A stretch of DNA of 64,000 nt from Nitratidesulfovibrio sp. (GCF_040373385.1 NZ_JBDXXH010000008.1:124001-188000); one strand, 5' to 3'; counted from the stretch's first letter, positions 45,934 to 55,138 are shown. A program made the numbers and translations. Notes: generated from the sequence alone by a model not told the origin.

Positions 45934-48900
45934 GGCGTGCTCCTTTGGGGCATGTCTCGTGGCGTGGCCTTGCATGGGGCGCTGGCCCGAATGCGGTCCA
46001 TGGTCGGCAATTGTTCCTGTTCCGGTGCGTTCCGCAGACATCGGGTGACGAGGGGTTGCCCCTTCTTCCATATACTGAAAATCGTGCCGCGTTGTCTCGT
46101 CCGGGTGATGATGCCCGCTTCGGGCATCATCACCCGGACGCAGAAAGGGGGTTTGGGGGATATATAATCCCCCAACGGGGTCCGGGGCAGCGCCCCGGCT
46201 CTTATCACCCACCCCTTCTTCAAAAATATTCCTCTCTTCTCCCTGCTTCCCCCCCTGCTCCAGCCCCGGCTGCACCGGGTCGGATTCCGGCGTGCCGCTG
46301 GCCATGCGGTCCAGCAGAAACAGTGCGCCTGCCTTGTCGATGGGCCGGTTGCCGGAGCCGCACTTGGGCGAATGCACGCACGAGGGGCAGCCGGTTTCGC
46401 ACGGGCATTCGGCAATGGCGGTGCGGGTGGCGCGGAACAGCCCGTCGGCGTCGGCAAAGGCGGCGCGGGTCAGCCCGGCCCCGCCCGGCAGGCCGTCGTA
46501 GATGAACACGGCGGGGCGGCCCACCTGCGCGTGCATGGGGGTGGAGATGCCGCCGAGGTCGTTGCGGTCGGTCATGACCAGCAGCGGCAGGATGCCGATG
46601 GCGGCGTGCTCCAGCGCGTGGATGGCGCCCATGAAGTGCAGCAGTTCGTTCTCGGTGGCGATGCGCGCGGCATCGGGAATCTCGAACCACAGCCCCTCGG
46701 TTTCGAAGACGAAGGGCGGCGCGTCCAGCGGCACCACGGACAACAACCGCTGGCCGGACACGCTGCGCTTCTCGTAGCCGGTGATGGTTTCGGTCACCCG
46801 CAGCTTGCCCAGAAACACGCGGGTGCCGCAGGCCACGCACTGGTCGTGGATGTCGAGGATCTCCGTGGTCTTGTTGGCGCGCACGCGGGTGAACCACGAC
46901 ACGCGGGCCTGTTCCGCCACCACCTTCTGCGCCCTGGGGTCCAGCCGGGTGATGACCCAGCTGCGCCCCCGGTGCAGGTATACCGCGCCGGGGTGGGTTT
47001 CGCGGTAGGCGCGGTGGCCGTCCACGCTGCCGATGATGGTGCCGTCGCCGTCCTCGATGGTGAAGGTGTTGCCGCTGCCGCGCAGGTCCACATGGCGATG
47101 GGGCCGCTTGCGCGCGGCCAGCAGCGTTCCGCCATCGGCGCTGCGCAGCACCAGCCCTTCGGCCTCCAGTTCCGCCAGCGCGGTTGCGGCGCCCGGCGCG
47201 GCCAGCCACGGCTCGTCGGCAGGCAGGGGCAGTTCCGCTGCCGCGCATTCGATGTGCCGCTTGGCGATGACCGGGTTGTCCGGATTGACCACGGCGTGCT
47301 CGGCGGGCCGCTCGAAAAATTCGTTGGGGTGCCGCACGAAGTACTGGTCCAGCGCGTCTTCCCCGGCGATCAGGATCACCGCCGATTCCTGCTGCGCGCG
47401 GCCTACCCGGCCCCCGCGTTGCAGGGTGGACATGACCGTGCCGGGGTAGCCCACCAGTATGCACAGGTCCAGCCCGCCGATGTCGATGCCCAGTTCCAGC
47501 GCGCTGGTGGAAATGACCGCCAGCAGGTCGCCCCCGGCCATGCGCGCCTCGATGTCGCGCCGTTCTTCCGGCAGGAATCCGGCGCGGTAGGCGCTGATGC
47601 GGTCGCGGTACGGCCCGGCCTTTTCCGCCGCCCACATGCTGATCAACTCCGTCATGCGCCGCGACTGGCAGTACACGATGGTGCGCAAGTTCCGCGCCAA
47701 GGCCGCGCGCAACAGCTGGATGGCCGCCGTGGACGGGCTGTCGTCCGGGTTCACGAACACGAAGTGCCGCAGGCCCTGCGGTGCGCCGCTTTCGGTGATG
47801 ACGTCGATATTGCAGGGGGCGCTGCCCCCTGCACCCCCGTAAGGGGGCCGCGCCCCCTTAACCCCTTTTGCGGAATCAGCGTGCACTTCGTGCCCACTGA
47901 TTCCGGTGGGGTGGACAGCGCTTTCTTCAACCCTATTGGAAAATTTAGGGGGGAGGGGTTCGGGGAGGGAGACCCTTTCACGCTCTGCGGACGCCATCCG
48001 CGCGTTGCGGTCCCTGTCCGTAAGGTTCGCAAGCTCACCTAACGGCCAGGGCAAGGTTTGCGCGTTGAGCTCACCTAACGGCTGCCGCAAAGGGTCCCCT
48101 CCCCGTTCCATTCCTTTGATCTTCACAGCATCAATGGGCACGCCCAACCCCGTGAGGTTGGCGGCCAGTTCGCCGGGGTTGCCCACGGTGGCGGAGCAGA
48201 ACACGAAGGTGGGGTGCGCGCCGTAGCGGGCGCACACGCGCAGCAGGCGGCGGAACACCTGGGCCATGTGCGCGCCCAGCACGCCCCGGTAGGTGTGCAC
48301 CTCGTCCACCACGATGAAGGCCAGCGAGGCCAGCAGGCTGGTCCACTGCTGGTGGTGCGGCAGGATGGCCAGATGCAGCATTTCCGGGTTGGTCAGCAGC
48401 ACGGTGGGCGGGTTCTGGCGGATCTTGCGGCGGAAGTGGTCGGTGGTGTCGCCGTCGTAGATGGCGGCGCGGGGGCGCGCATCCTCGGGCCAGGCGGCGG
48501 TAAGGCCGTTGAAGGTGGAAAGCTGGTCCTGCGCCAGCGCTTTCAGCGGGAACAGGTACAGGGCGCGGGCGTCCGGGTCGGACAGAAAGCGCTCCAGCAC
48601 CGGCAGGTTGTACACGTAGGTCTTGCCGCTGGCCGTGGGCGTGGCGACGACCACGTGCCGCCCGGCGCGGATGAGGTCTGTGGCGCGGGCCTGATGGGTG
48701 TACAGGTCGTCGATACCGTTGCGGGCCAGAATGTCGCGGACGGCCTTGGGCCACGGGCGGCGGTTGGGGGCGTGGGCGGCCTCGCGCGCGGGCAGGGCGC
48801 GGTGATGGGTGACCTGCCGCCCGAAGGGCGAGCCCAGCAGTGCGGTGATGTAGTCGCGTACGGGGTTGTCCGCGTCATGGCGGAAGGAGGCGGGAGGCGC

Positions 48901-49092
48901 GGCGGGGGCGTCTGGGGCATTTGGGGCGTCGGGGGCCGTGGACGCGGGGGAAGGCGTGGCGAAAGCGGTGCCCTGCCCCGGCGTGCCCGTGAGATCGGGG
49001 GGGCCTGTGAGATCGGGGCGATCGAGGGACTCAGGCGCGTTGGGCGCGCCGGGTGTGCCGGACAGGCGGAAGTCTTCGGGGGCGTGGGGCAT
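45319..49092 (-). CDS. MrfA/YprA-like DEXH helicase (DUF1998) in frame with a DEDD exonuclease
   Basis: One uninterrupted frame of 1257 codons joins two proteins that are usually neighbours. Residues about 85-420: helicase core with VVATPTASGKTYVYNLP, VDEVHTYRGVLGAHM and VFCSATVGNPGE; second RecA domain with RTIVYCQSRRMTELI and GRVGRAQQ; then the DUF1998 region with the zinc-ligand set CPCETGCPSCVHSPKC. The natural helicase end would be near IDKAGALFLLDRM; after it about 110 residues are translated from intergenic-type repeats before the exonuclease starts. A second repeat (47812-48105) is inserted in frame between the helicase lobes. The ATG at 49092 has no ribosome binding site and is uncertain. 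Confidence 0.85.
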   Translation of the reverse strand: MPHAPEDFRLSGTPGAPNAPESLDRPDLTGPPDLTGTPGQGTAFATPSPASTAPDAPNAPDAPAAPPASFRHDADNPVRDYITALLGSPFGRQVTHHRALPAREAAHAPNRRPWPKAVRDILARNGIDDLYTHQARATDLIRAGRHVVVATPTASGKTYVYNLPVLERFLSDPDARALYLFPLKALAQDQLSTFNGLTAAWPEDARPRAAIYDGDTTDHFRRKIRQNPPTVLLTNPEMLHLAILPHHQQWTSLLASLAFIVVDEVHTYRGVLGAHMAQVFRRLLRVCARYGAHPTFVFCSATVGNPGELAANLTGLGVPIDAVKIKGMERGGDPLRQPLGELNAQTLPWPLGELANLTDRDRNARMASAERERVSLPEPLPPKFSNRVEESAVHPTGISGHEVHADSAKGVKGARPPYGGAGGSAPCNIDVITESGAPQGLRHFVFVNPDDSPSTAAIQLLRAALARNLRTIVYCQSRRMTELISMWAAEKAGPYRDRISAYRAGFLPEERRDIEARMAGGDLLAVISTSALELGIDIGGLDLCILVGYPGTVMSTLQRGGRVGRAQQESAVILIAGEDALDQYFVRHPNEFFERPAEHAVVNPDNPVIAKRHIECAAAELPLPADEPWLAAPGAATALAELEAEGLVLRSADGGTLLAARKRPHRHVDLRGSGNTFTIEDGDGTIIGSVDGHRAYRETHPGAVYLHRGRSWVITRLDPRAQKVVAEQARVSWFTRVRANKTTEILDIHDQCVACGTRVFLGKLRVTETITGYEKRSVSGQRLLSVVPLDAPPFVFETEGLWFEIPDAARIATENELLHFMGAIHALEHAAIGILPLLVMTDRNDLGGISTPMHAQVGRPAVFIYDGLPGGAGLTRAAFADADGLFRATRTAIAECPCETGCPSCVHSPKCGSGNRPIDKAGALFLLDRMASGTPESDPVQPGLEQGGKQGEERNIFEEGVGDKSRGAAPDPVGGLYIPQTPFLRPGDDARSGHHHPDETTRHDFQYMEEGATPRHPMSAERTGTGTIADHGPHSGQRPMQGHATRHAPKEHAMTTSPRDAGPLFASPAEGKTDGRIIAPVGRYMVLDVETRRAAADVGGWNRADRMGVSVAVLYDAADDSYTPYEQDAVPEMLDRLRAADLVVGFNISRFDYAVLSPFAPYDLHTLPTLDMLTKVKDRLSYRISLDNLAQATFGTPKSADGLQALQWWKEQRLDLITEYCRKDVEITRALFLHGREKGYLLFTNKAGQAVRVPVAW
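46098..46200. repeat. Intergenic-type palindromes inside the fused frame
   Basis: A perfect palindrome with 20-bp arms and a CTT loop lies at 46098-46140. It is followed by GGGGGATATATAATCCCCC and CCGGGGCAGCGCCCCGG hairpins. Such elements normally sit between genes; here they are translated as the link between helicase and exonuclease. Confidence 0.85.
47812..48105. repeat. Palindromic intergenic repeat, copy B, in frame within the helicase gene
   Basis: The segment has the same parts as copy A: GCAGGGGGCGCTGCCCCCTGC, an ATTTAGGGGGGAGGGG stretch, GGGGAGGGAGACCCTTT, and TAACGGCTGCCGCAAAGGGT before CCCCTCCCCG. It is 294 bases, a multiple of three, and leaves the helicase frame open, adding about 98 residues. 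Confidence 0.85.
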
Positions 49093-49499
49093 GGGCTGGG
49101 GGTGCGCCCGGCAGGGCCGGGGGCGGGTTGCGAACGGAAGCGGAATGCGCGGAGGGCACGAGGGGCCTTGCCCCGACGTAGGGCAGGGGGGCGGGGTTGT
49201 CAACGTGGGCGGGGTACCCCGGACGGCCCGGACGGCCCGGACGGCGCGGCATGCCCTGCCAGCCCTGACCTCCGAAGCCCTTCACCATCGCAATATCGTC
49301 CTATGCGCGCGTGGTGTGCATGGGGCATGCAGCAGGCAGGATGCCGACATGCCCGCAGGTGGTGGCCAGACGTGCGCCGGACAGCCGCCGGACATGTGCC
49401 GGACATCTGCGGGACGCGCGCCGACGCACGCCAGGGAGTGCGCGTGCTTGTCGGGCATCGGGCATCCAGCCAGTAGCAGCCTGTACCGGGAGTCATGTC
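49093..49499. other. Gene-free divergent region
   Basis: These 407 bases lie between the helicase and the LysE-type gene. Near 49215-49245 a nine-base unit CCCGGACGG is repeated three times. No clear promoter was seen. Confidence 0.45.
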
Positions 49500-50180
49500 A
49501 TGAGCCTGCTTTCGTTGCTGTTGTATTGCGTGGTGGTCACCTTTACGCCGGGGCCGACCAACATCGTCATCCTGTCCATTGCCCAGGGCGAGGGCACACG
49601 CCGCGCGCTGGTGTTTTCCGCCGGGGCGGCGGCGGCCTTTGCGCTGATGCTGGCGGCATCCGCCGCGCTGAACAGCCTGCTGGCCGAATTGCTGCCGCTT
49701 GCCCAGCCGGTGCTGCAACTGGTGGGCGGGGCGTACATGCTGTACCTTGCGTGGAAGGTGTACGGCATGGACGTGGGGCCGGACGTGGGGCCGGGCGTGG
49801 GGGATGCATCGGCAGGCGCCACTGGCGACGGCGCAGCCCCCGGCGCCCTCGCTGTTCACGGTGCCGCCACGCGTTCCGATCAGGCGCTGTTCGTCACCGG
49901 GTTCCTGATGCAGTTCGTGAACCCCAAGGTGGTCATGTTCACCCTGACGGTGATGCCCAGTTTCGTGGCACTGGCCCAGGGGTCGCGCGGGGGCGTGGCC
50001 GCCGGGGTGGCGGCGGTGTCGGTGATAGGCTGGGCCGCCTTTGCCGCGTGGGTGGGGTTTGGCGCATTGCTGCGCCGGTTTCTTTCGGCGTACCGGCGGG
50101 TGGTCAACGTGCTGATGGCCCTGTTTCTGGTGTACTGCGCGGTGGCCATGTCCGGCGTGCAGCAGGTGCTGGCCCATTGA
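49500..50180 (+). CDS. LysE/RhtB-family amino acid exporter
   Basis: The 226-residue product is a LysE-type exporter: TFTPGPTNIVILSIAQGEG after the first helix, GGAYMLYLAWKVY in the third, GFLMQFVNPKVVMFTLTVMP in the fourth. A hydrophilic insertion of about 35 residues (starting DVGPDVGPGVGDAS) lies in the cytoplasmic loop. The ATG at 49500 follows GGGAG. It should export a basic or neutral amino acid. The AraC-type gene 35 bases downstream is a likely regulator in the same operon. Confidence 0.92.
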   Translation: MSLLSLLLYCVVVTFTPGPTNIVILSIAQGEGTRRALVFSAGAAAAFALMLAASAALNSLLAELLPLAQPVLQLVGGAYMLYLAWKVYGMDVGPDVGPGVGDASAGATGDGAAPGALAVHGAATRSDQALFVTGFLMQFVNPKVVMFTLTVMPSFVALAQGSRGGVAAGVAAVSVIGWAAFAAWVGFGALLRRFLSAYRRVVNVLMALFLVYCAVAMSGVQQVLAH

Positions 50181-50215
50181 AGGCGTGAGATTTCGATGCA
50201 TGGCGTGGTGAGCGG

Positions 50216-51166
50216 ATGGGACGCGTGAGCACGGATGCAAACCAGCGCGGGTGCGCCCGCGACGGCGGTGATGACGGTCGCCCCGCCCTTTCCGGCGAGC
50301 GGTTCGTGTACCGCCGTGCGGCGGGGGTGACGGTGCTGTCCGCCACCATGACCCGCTTTGCCTACAAGCGGCACGCCCACGAGGAATACGCCCTGGGGGT
50401 GACGCAGCGGGGCATTCAGCAGTACCGGCTGAATGGCGCGCAACTGGCTTCGCACCGCAGCGGGGTGATGCTGTTTTCGCCGGAGCAGGCTCACGACGGC
50501 AACGCGGGCGACAGCGGCGGCATCGATTACGTGATGGTCTACGTGCCGCCCGCCCTGTTTGCCGAGGCCACCGGGCGGCCAGAGGTGGTGCGCTTCGACA
50601 CGCCCATCGTGTACGACGCCCGGCTGGCGGCGGTGGTGCTGCGGCTGGCGCACGGCGCGCTGCTGGGCCGCGACGAGGCCCTGACCTCGGAACGGTTGCT
50701 GCTGGCGGCGGGGTTGGCCACCAGTATGGCCGGGGGGCACGGGGCGAAGCGCCAGCCGCCCCCGGTGCCCCGGCATGGCGGCGCGGTGCGGCGGTCCATG
50801 GAGATGATCCGCGAGGGCATGGGCGCCACGCTACGGCTGGACGACGTGTGCCGCGAGGCGGGGCTGTCCAAGTTTCATTTCATCCGGCTGTTCCGCGACG
50901 AAACGGGCATGACGCCCTACCAGTACTTCCTGAACTGCAAGGTGGAGCACGCCCGCCATCTGCTGGAGGCCGGGGCCGACACCTACGACGCCATGCTGGA
51001 GTGCGGGTTCTACGACCTGTCGCACCTGAACCGGCACTTCAAGGCCATGTTCGGCACCACGGCCACGGAATACCGGCGGCTGTGGCTGCGTGCGGGCGGC
51101 GAGGCGGCCATACCGGCCATACCGGGCGGGACGGGGGCGGGGGGCGCATTCGTTTCTGCGCCGTGA
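50216..51166 (+). CDS. AraC-family transcriptional regulator
   Basis: The 316-residue product has an N-terminal cupin-like ligand domain (about 30-150; RHAHEEYALGVTQRGIQQY, GVMLFSPEQAHDG) and a C-terminal pair of helix-turn-helix motifs (RLDDVCREAGLSKFHFIRLF and DAMLECGFYDLSHLNRHFK) ending in TTATEYRRL. This AraC-type arrangement with a neighbouring LysE exporter is common, so it probably controls lysE expression in response to an amino acid. ATG at 50216 or GTG at 50225 could be the start. A terminator follows. Confidence 0.92.
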   Translation: MGRVSTDANQRGCARDGGDDGRPALSGERFVYRRAAGVTVLSATMTRFAYKRHAHEEYALGVTQRGIQQYRLNGAQLASHRSGVMLFSPEQAHDGNAGDSGGIDYVMVYVPPALFAEATGRPEVVRFDTPIVYDARLAAVVLRLAHGALLGRDEALTSERLLLAAGLATSMAGGHGAKRQPPPVPRHGGAVRRSMEMIREGMGATLRLDDVCREAGLSKFHFIRLFRDETGMTPYQYFLNCKVEHARHLLEAGADTYDAMLECGFYDLSHLNRHFKAMFGTTATEYRRLWLRAGGEAAIPAIPGGTGAGGAFVSAP

Positions 51167-51177
51167 AGGCAGCATGA

Positions 51178-51206
51178 AAAAGGGCAGGCCCATGGCCTGC
51201 CCTTTT
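51178..51206 (+). terminator. Bidirectional terminator between araC-type and amphi-Trp genes
   Basis: AAAAGGGCAGGCC pairs with GGCCTGCCCTTTT around a three-base loop, giving a T run on either strand. Confidence 0.9.
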
Positions 51207-51225
51207 GCGTTCGGGTAGTGGGGAA

Positions 51226-51738
51226 CTAGTCTGTGGTTCCCTTGTCCTTCCTCTCCGGCTTGGCGTCCTTGCCGGGCTTGTCCTTGCTGGGCTTGTCCTT
51301 GCCGGACTTTTCGCCCTTTTCGGACTTGCCCTTTTTTTCCGGCTTCTCGTCCTTGTGGTCCCTTGCCTTGGCCTTTGCGGGCTTTTCGGCCTTTTTCAGG
51401 GCCACGTCGAGGTCGATGTCGCCTACTTCTTCCACGTCCGCGCAGCCAAGGGGGGCCAGGTGGTCGCGGCCCGGCAGGTTGGCCACTTCGTCGCAGGCGG
51501 CCACGGTTTCATCGTCGGGGATGCGCCAGGAAATTTCGACCATGAACTTGCCGCGTCCGTCGCGAACCTTGGCTTCCACGTCCACGTCCACGGCTTCGGG
51601 CGGGCTGAGCACCAGCGTCTCGTCGCCCTTCTGGACCTTCAGGCAGCGTTCCTTCAGCCCCTCGGCCAGCGCCTCGACGACGCCCGCCGCGTCCGCGCAG
51701 AGCAGCCGGGTACTCAGGGATATCTTCTGCTTTTCCAT
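51226..51738 (-). CDS. Amphi-Trp domain protein with Lys/Asp-rich tail
   Basis: The 170-residue product starts with an amphi-Trp type domain (about residues 1-80; STRLLCADAAGVVEALAEGL, VDVDVEAKVRDGRGKFMVEISWRI), a small fold of unknown function found in many anaerobes and archaea. The last 60 residues are a highly charged tail of EKPEKKGKSEKGEKSGKD-type repeats, probably disordered. GGAGGTG precedes the ATG at 51738. Confidence 0.82.
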   Translation of the reverse strand: MEKQKISLSTRLLCADAAGVVEALAEGLKERCLKVQKGDETLVLSPPEAVDVDVEAKVRDGRGKFMVEISWRIPDDETVAACDEVANLPGRDHLAPLGCADVEEVGDIDLDVALKKAEKPAKAKARDHKDEKPEKKGKSEKGEKSGKDKPSKDKPGKDAKPERKDKGTTD

Positions 51739-52075
51739 GGGGCACCTCCGTGGTGCGGTTTGTCGTACCTATCGACTATGCGGCGGGCATGACCACCCGT
51801 CAAGGCCGGGAAATTCGAAGATGATGCGTTGTGGGGGGCGGATTTTGGGGGGGCTGAGGGCAGGTACCCGCGCCTGCATATTACCCCAAAATAAAAGGTT
51901 TTGGGGGGAGCCTCAGCCGTTATGTGAGTCTTCGAGCATTACGGATGAGGACAGCAACGCGGGGTCCGGGGAGGGAGACCTTTTTACGCTTTGCGGACGC
52001 CATCCGTAAGGCTCGCAAGCTCGCCCAACGGCTGCCGCAAAAGGTCCCCTCCCCGGAAGTCTCTCTCAAAAACCC
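51739..52075. other. Gene-free stretch holding repeat copy C
   Basis: Apart from repeat copy C and the upstream region of the amphi-Trp gene, these 337 bases show nothing else. Confidence 0.6.
51890..52056. repeat. Palindromic intergenic repeat, copy C
   Basis: This copy shares with copy A the run from GGTTTTGGGGGGAGCC through CAGCCGTTA, ACGGATGAGGACAGCAACGC and GGGGTCCGGGGAGGGAGACC, and ends in CAACGGCTGCCGCAAAAGGT before CCCCTCCCCGG. It ends 19 bases past the stop of the NtrC-type gene. Confidence 0.85.
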
Positions 52076-53455
52076 TTAGTGCCCCGTGATATTGTATTTC
52101 TTCAGCTTGTACTGCAGCAGGCTCTTGGAAATGGCGAGCAGCTCGGCGGCTTTCACCTGCACGAAGTCTGCGCGGACCAGGGCGCGGCGGATGAGGGCGG
52201 CCTCGATGCGTTCCAGGGTATCGGCCAGGTCCAGTTGCACGGGCAGCAGGTCCACGGCGCTTTTGAGCTGGGACTCCTCGTCGCGCAGTTCGGGGGGCAG
52301 GTCGTCCACGCGGATGGTATCGCCGGAAACGAGCACCAGGCAGCGTTCCACCACGTTCTGAAGCTGGCGGATGTTGCCGGGCCATTCGTAGCCGGTCATG
52401 TAGTCCAGCGCTTCGGGCGTGAAGGTCTTGGGGGTGACGCCGTTCTCGCGGGCCAGCTTGTCCACGAAGTGGGCCACCAGCAGGGGGATGTCCTCGCGGC
52501 GTTCGCGCAGGGGCGGCAGGGCAATGTGCACCACGTTCAGGCGGTAGAACAGGTCTTCGCGGAAGTTGCCCTTTTCCACCTCTTCCTGAAGGTTTTTGTT
52601 GGTGGCGGCAACGATGCGGATGTCCACCTCCACCTCTTCGGTGCCGCCCACGCGTTCGAAGCGGCGTTCCTGCAACACGCGCAGCAGCTTGACCTGCAAT
52701 TCGGGGGTCAGCTCGCCTATTTCGTCCAGGAACAGGGTGCCGCCGCCCGCCTGCTCGAAGCGGCCACGGCGCATGGCCACGGCGCCGGTGAACGACCCCT
52801 TTTCGTGGCCGAACAGTTCGCTTTCCAGCACGCCGGGGTTCAGCGCCATGCAGTTGACGGAGACGAACGGCCCCTTGTTGCGGGGCGAGGAAAAGTGGAT
52901 GGCCCGCGCCACCAGTTCCTTGCCGGTGCCCGATTCGCCCGAGATGAGCACCGTGGAACGGCTGGGCGCGGCGCGGTCGACCATGCTCAGGGTTTCGCGG
53001 ATGGCCCTGCTTTTGCCGATGATCTGGTGCATGCCGTAGCGTTCTTCCAGATTTTCGCGCAGCACGCGGTACTGGCGGTGCATGCGCGAAAGCTCTGCGG
53101 CGTTGTGCACGGACAGCAGCAGTTCGTCGTTGGAGAAGGGCTTGGTGATATAGTCGAAGGCGCCGTACTTCATGACTTCCACCGCGCTTTCGATGGAGCC
53201 GAAGGCGGTCATGATCAGCACGGGAATGTGCGGCCAGTTCTTCTTGACCTGTTCCAGCACCTCGCGCCCGGTGATCTTCGGCATCTTCATGTCGGTGACG
53301 ATGACGTCGACCTCCGACTCCTCCAGAAAGGCCAGGCCGGTCTCCGGGTCGTTGAGCGCGGTGACGGTGTAGCCCGCGTCGGTCAGCAGGGCCTCGAGCA
53401 CGAGCAGGTAGTTCTTCTCGTCGTCGAGCACGAGCAGATGCGTCTTTTCGTTCAT
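52076..53455 (-). CDS. NtrC-family sigma-54-dependent response regulator
   Basis: The 459-residue product has a receiver domain with Asp55 (VIVTDMKMPK), a sigma-54 AAA+ domain with Walker A GESGTGKE, the sigma-54 contact loop GSFTGA (usual form GAFTGA) and Walker B GGTLFLDEIGEL, and a Fis-type helix-turn-helix at the C-terminus (VQVKAAELLAISKSLLQYKL). It activates sigma-54 promoters when phosphorylated, presumably by the kinase encoded 240 bases upstream. The start at 53455 fits the receiver domain; the open frame extends to 53608. Its targets are unknown. Confidence 0.95.
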   Translation of the reverse strand: MNEKTHLLVLDDEKNYLLVLEALLTDAGYTVTALNDPETGLAFLEESEVDVIVTDMKMPKITGREVLEQVKKNWPHIPVLIMTAFGSIESAVEVMKYGAFDYITKPFSNDELLLSVHNAAELSRMHRQYRVLRENLEERYGMHQIIGKSRAIRETLSMVDRAAPSRSTVLISGESGTGKELVARAIHFSSPRNKGPFVSVNCMALNPGVLESELFGHEKGSFTGAVAMRRGRFEQAGGGTLFLDEIGELTPELQVKLLRVLQERRFERVGGTEEVEVDIRIVAATNKNLQEEVEKGNFREDLFYRLNVVHIALPPLRERREDIPLLVAHFVDKLARENGVTPKTFTPEALDYMTGYEWPGNIRQLQNVVERCLVLVSGDTIRVDDLPPELRDEESQLKSAVDLLPVQLDLADTLERIEAALIRRALVRADFVQVKAAELLAISKSLLQYKLKKYNITGH

Positions 53456-53695
53456 GATGGATCCGGTTGCGGTGTGCTGGTGCCGGGCGCGCTGGCCCGG
53501 CGGTGCCAGGGGAGGTTCAAGGGACAGAAATAGGGCCGGAAGGCCGCGCGCGCAACCCGAGAGTGGGCGTTTGCCGCAGATCGGGCATGATGGCCCGCGA
53601 TCCGGCACGCGGCGCGGCGGGCAGCGGGTGGCGTTGCGCCCGTTGCGCCCGTTGCCCCCTTTGCGCGGATGTCTGCGCCGCCCCCCCCCGGGGGG

Positions 53696-55138
53696 CTATT
53701 CGGTGCGCAGGGGCAGGCGCACGTACACCACGGCGCCGCCTTCGGGCGCGTTGTCGATGCGCAGGCTGCCGCCGTGGCTGGTGATGATGGAATTCACGAT
53801 GGGCAGGCCAAGGCCGGTGCCGTCATCCTTGGTGGTGAAGAACGGGTCCAGCAGCCGTTCGCGGTTGGCCGGGTCGAAGCCGGGGCCGCTGTCGCGAAAG
53901 GCCAGTTCCGCCGCGTCGCCGTCGCGGCGGGCGGTGACGGTGACCGTACCGGGGCCGTCCATGGCCTGCAACGCGTTGACCATGATGTTGTAGAACGCGC
54001 GGTACAGCAGGTCCCCGTCGCCGGAAACGGTGATGTCCGGTTCGATCTCGCGGGCCACGGTGACTTCGCGGCGGGCCAGTTCGCCTTCCAGGAACCCCAG
54101 CACGCGGTCGAGCACGGCGTCGGTTTCCACCGGGTCCTGCCGGGGCTGGCGGGGGCGGGCGTAGTCCAGAAAGTCGTTGACGGTCTGGCTGAGCCGCTTG
54201 GCCTCGTCGTAGATGGCTTGCAGGATGCGCGCGGTGACCGGGTCCGAACTGCTGGGGCGCTTCAGCAGCAGTTCCGCGCTGGAGCGGATGATGCCCAGCG
54301 GGTTGCGGATTTCGTGGGCGATGCTGGCCACCACGCGGCCCATGCCCGCCAGTTTTTCGTGCTGGTGCAGTTCCCGCTCCAGGCGCTGCTTTTCCTGCAT
54401 GCGCTCGGCCATTACCCGTTCGGCGCGGCGGATGAACACCAGCAGCATGCCGAACAGCACCAGCGACGAAAGGCTGGCCGTGCCGATGATCAGCCACTGG
54501 AAGGCGAGGATCGAGCGCGTGTCGTTGGTGATGTCCTGGGTCATCTCCAGCACGCCCATGATGGGCCCGTCGTCGTCATCGTCGATGCGGCCCAGCCGGT
54601 TTTCCACGCGCAGGGGGTAGGTGGTGCGCAGAATGAAGCTGCCCGGCTCCAGCCGGGGAATGAACAGCGCCCGCCAGAACGGGATGTCGCCATCTATGGT
54701 GTAGCTGGGGTCTTCGTCGCGCAGGGCCACGGTCACTTCCGGCCCGGCCAGGTCTGCCCGGCCAAGGTCTGCCCGGTCTGTGGAATACGACACGAGCTTG
54801 CCGTGATCGTAGATGCGCACCCGCGAAACCTGCAAGCCGTGGATAACCGACTGCACCAGCTGGTCCAGCCGTTCGTACTGCACCGGCTGGCGCAGGGCGA
54901 TGCGCCCGAAGCCCACCAGCGTGGGCAGGGTGAAGCGCCGGTAGATCTGGTGGTTAAGGTTTTCGGCCAGCAGCGAGGCGAATTCCTGCTGCTTGCGGAA
55001 CATGGTGTTGCGCGCCGAATCGGTGATGACCACGGACATCACGATGCTGGTGGCCAGAATGAGCACCAGCGATACCCACGACAGAAAGCGGGCGAAGCCG
55101 AAGGGCAGGCCCCCCGGCAGTTCGAAACGGCGCGGCAC
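53696..55138 (-). CDS. Membrane histidine kinase, NtrB/ZraS-like
   Basis: The 480-residue product has two membrane helices (about 18-38 and 212-235) around an extracytoplasmic sensor domain, then a DHp domain with the phospho-acceptor His in VASIAHEIRNPLG and an ATPase domain with YNIMVNALQAM, DSGPGFDP and DDGTGLGLPIV. It lacks PAS or HAMP domains that I can see. It probably phosphorylates the NtrC-type regulator downstream. The GTG at 55138 is three bases after the pgi stop, with AGGAG upstream, so kinase translation depends on the pgi message. Confidence 0.93.
   Translation of the reverse strand: MPRRFELPGGLPFGFARFLSWVSLVLILATSIVMSVVITDSARNTMFRKQQEFASLLAENLNHQIYRRFTLPTLVGFGRIALRQPVQYERLDQLVQSVIHGLQVSRVRIYDHGKLVSYSTDRADLGRADLAGPEVTVALRDEDPSYTIDGDIPFWRALFIPRLEPGSFILRTTYPLRVENRLGRIDDDDDGPIMGVLEMTQDITNDTRSILAFQWLIIGTASLSSLVLFGMLLVFIRRAERVMAERMQEKQRLERELHQHEKLAGMGRVVASIAHEIRNPLGIIRSSAELLLKRPSSSDPVTARILQAIYDEAKRLSQTVNDFLDYARPRQPRQDPVETDAVLDRVLGFLEGELARREVTVAREIEPDITVSGDGDLLYRAFYNIMVNALQAMDGPGTVTVTARRDGDAAELAFRDSGPGFDPANRERLLDPFFTTKDDGTGLGLPIVNSIITSHGGSLRIDNAPEGGAVVYVRLPLRTE

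Noticed and set aside
46098..46140. Transcription terminator inside the helicase-exonuclease frame
   Set aside because: The 20-bp palindrome has no T tract on either side, so it is listed as a repeat and not as a terminator.
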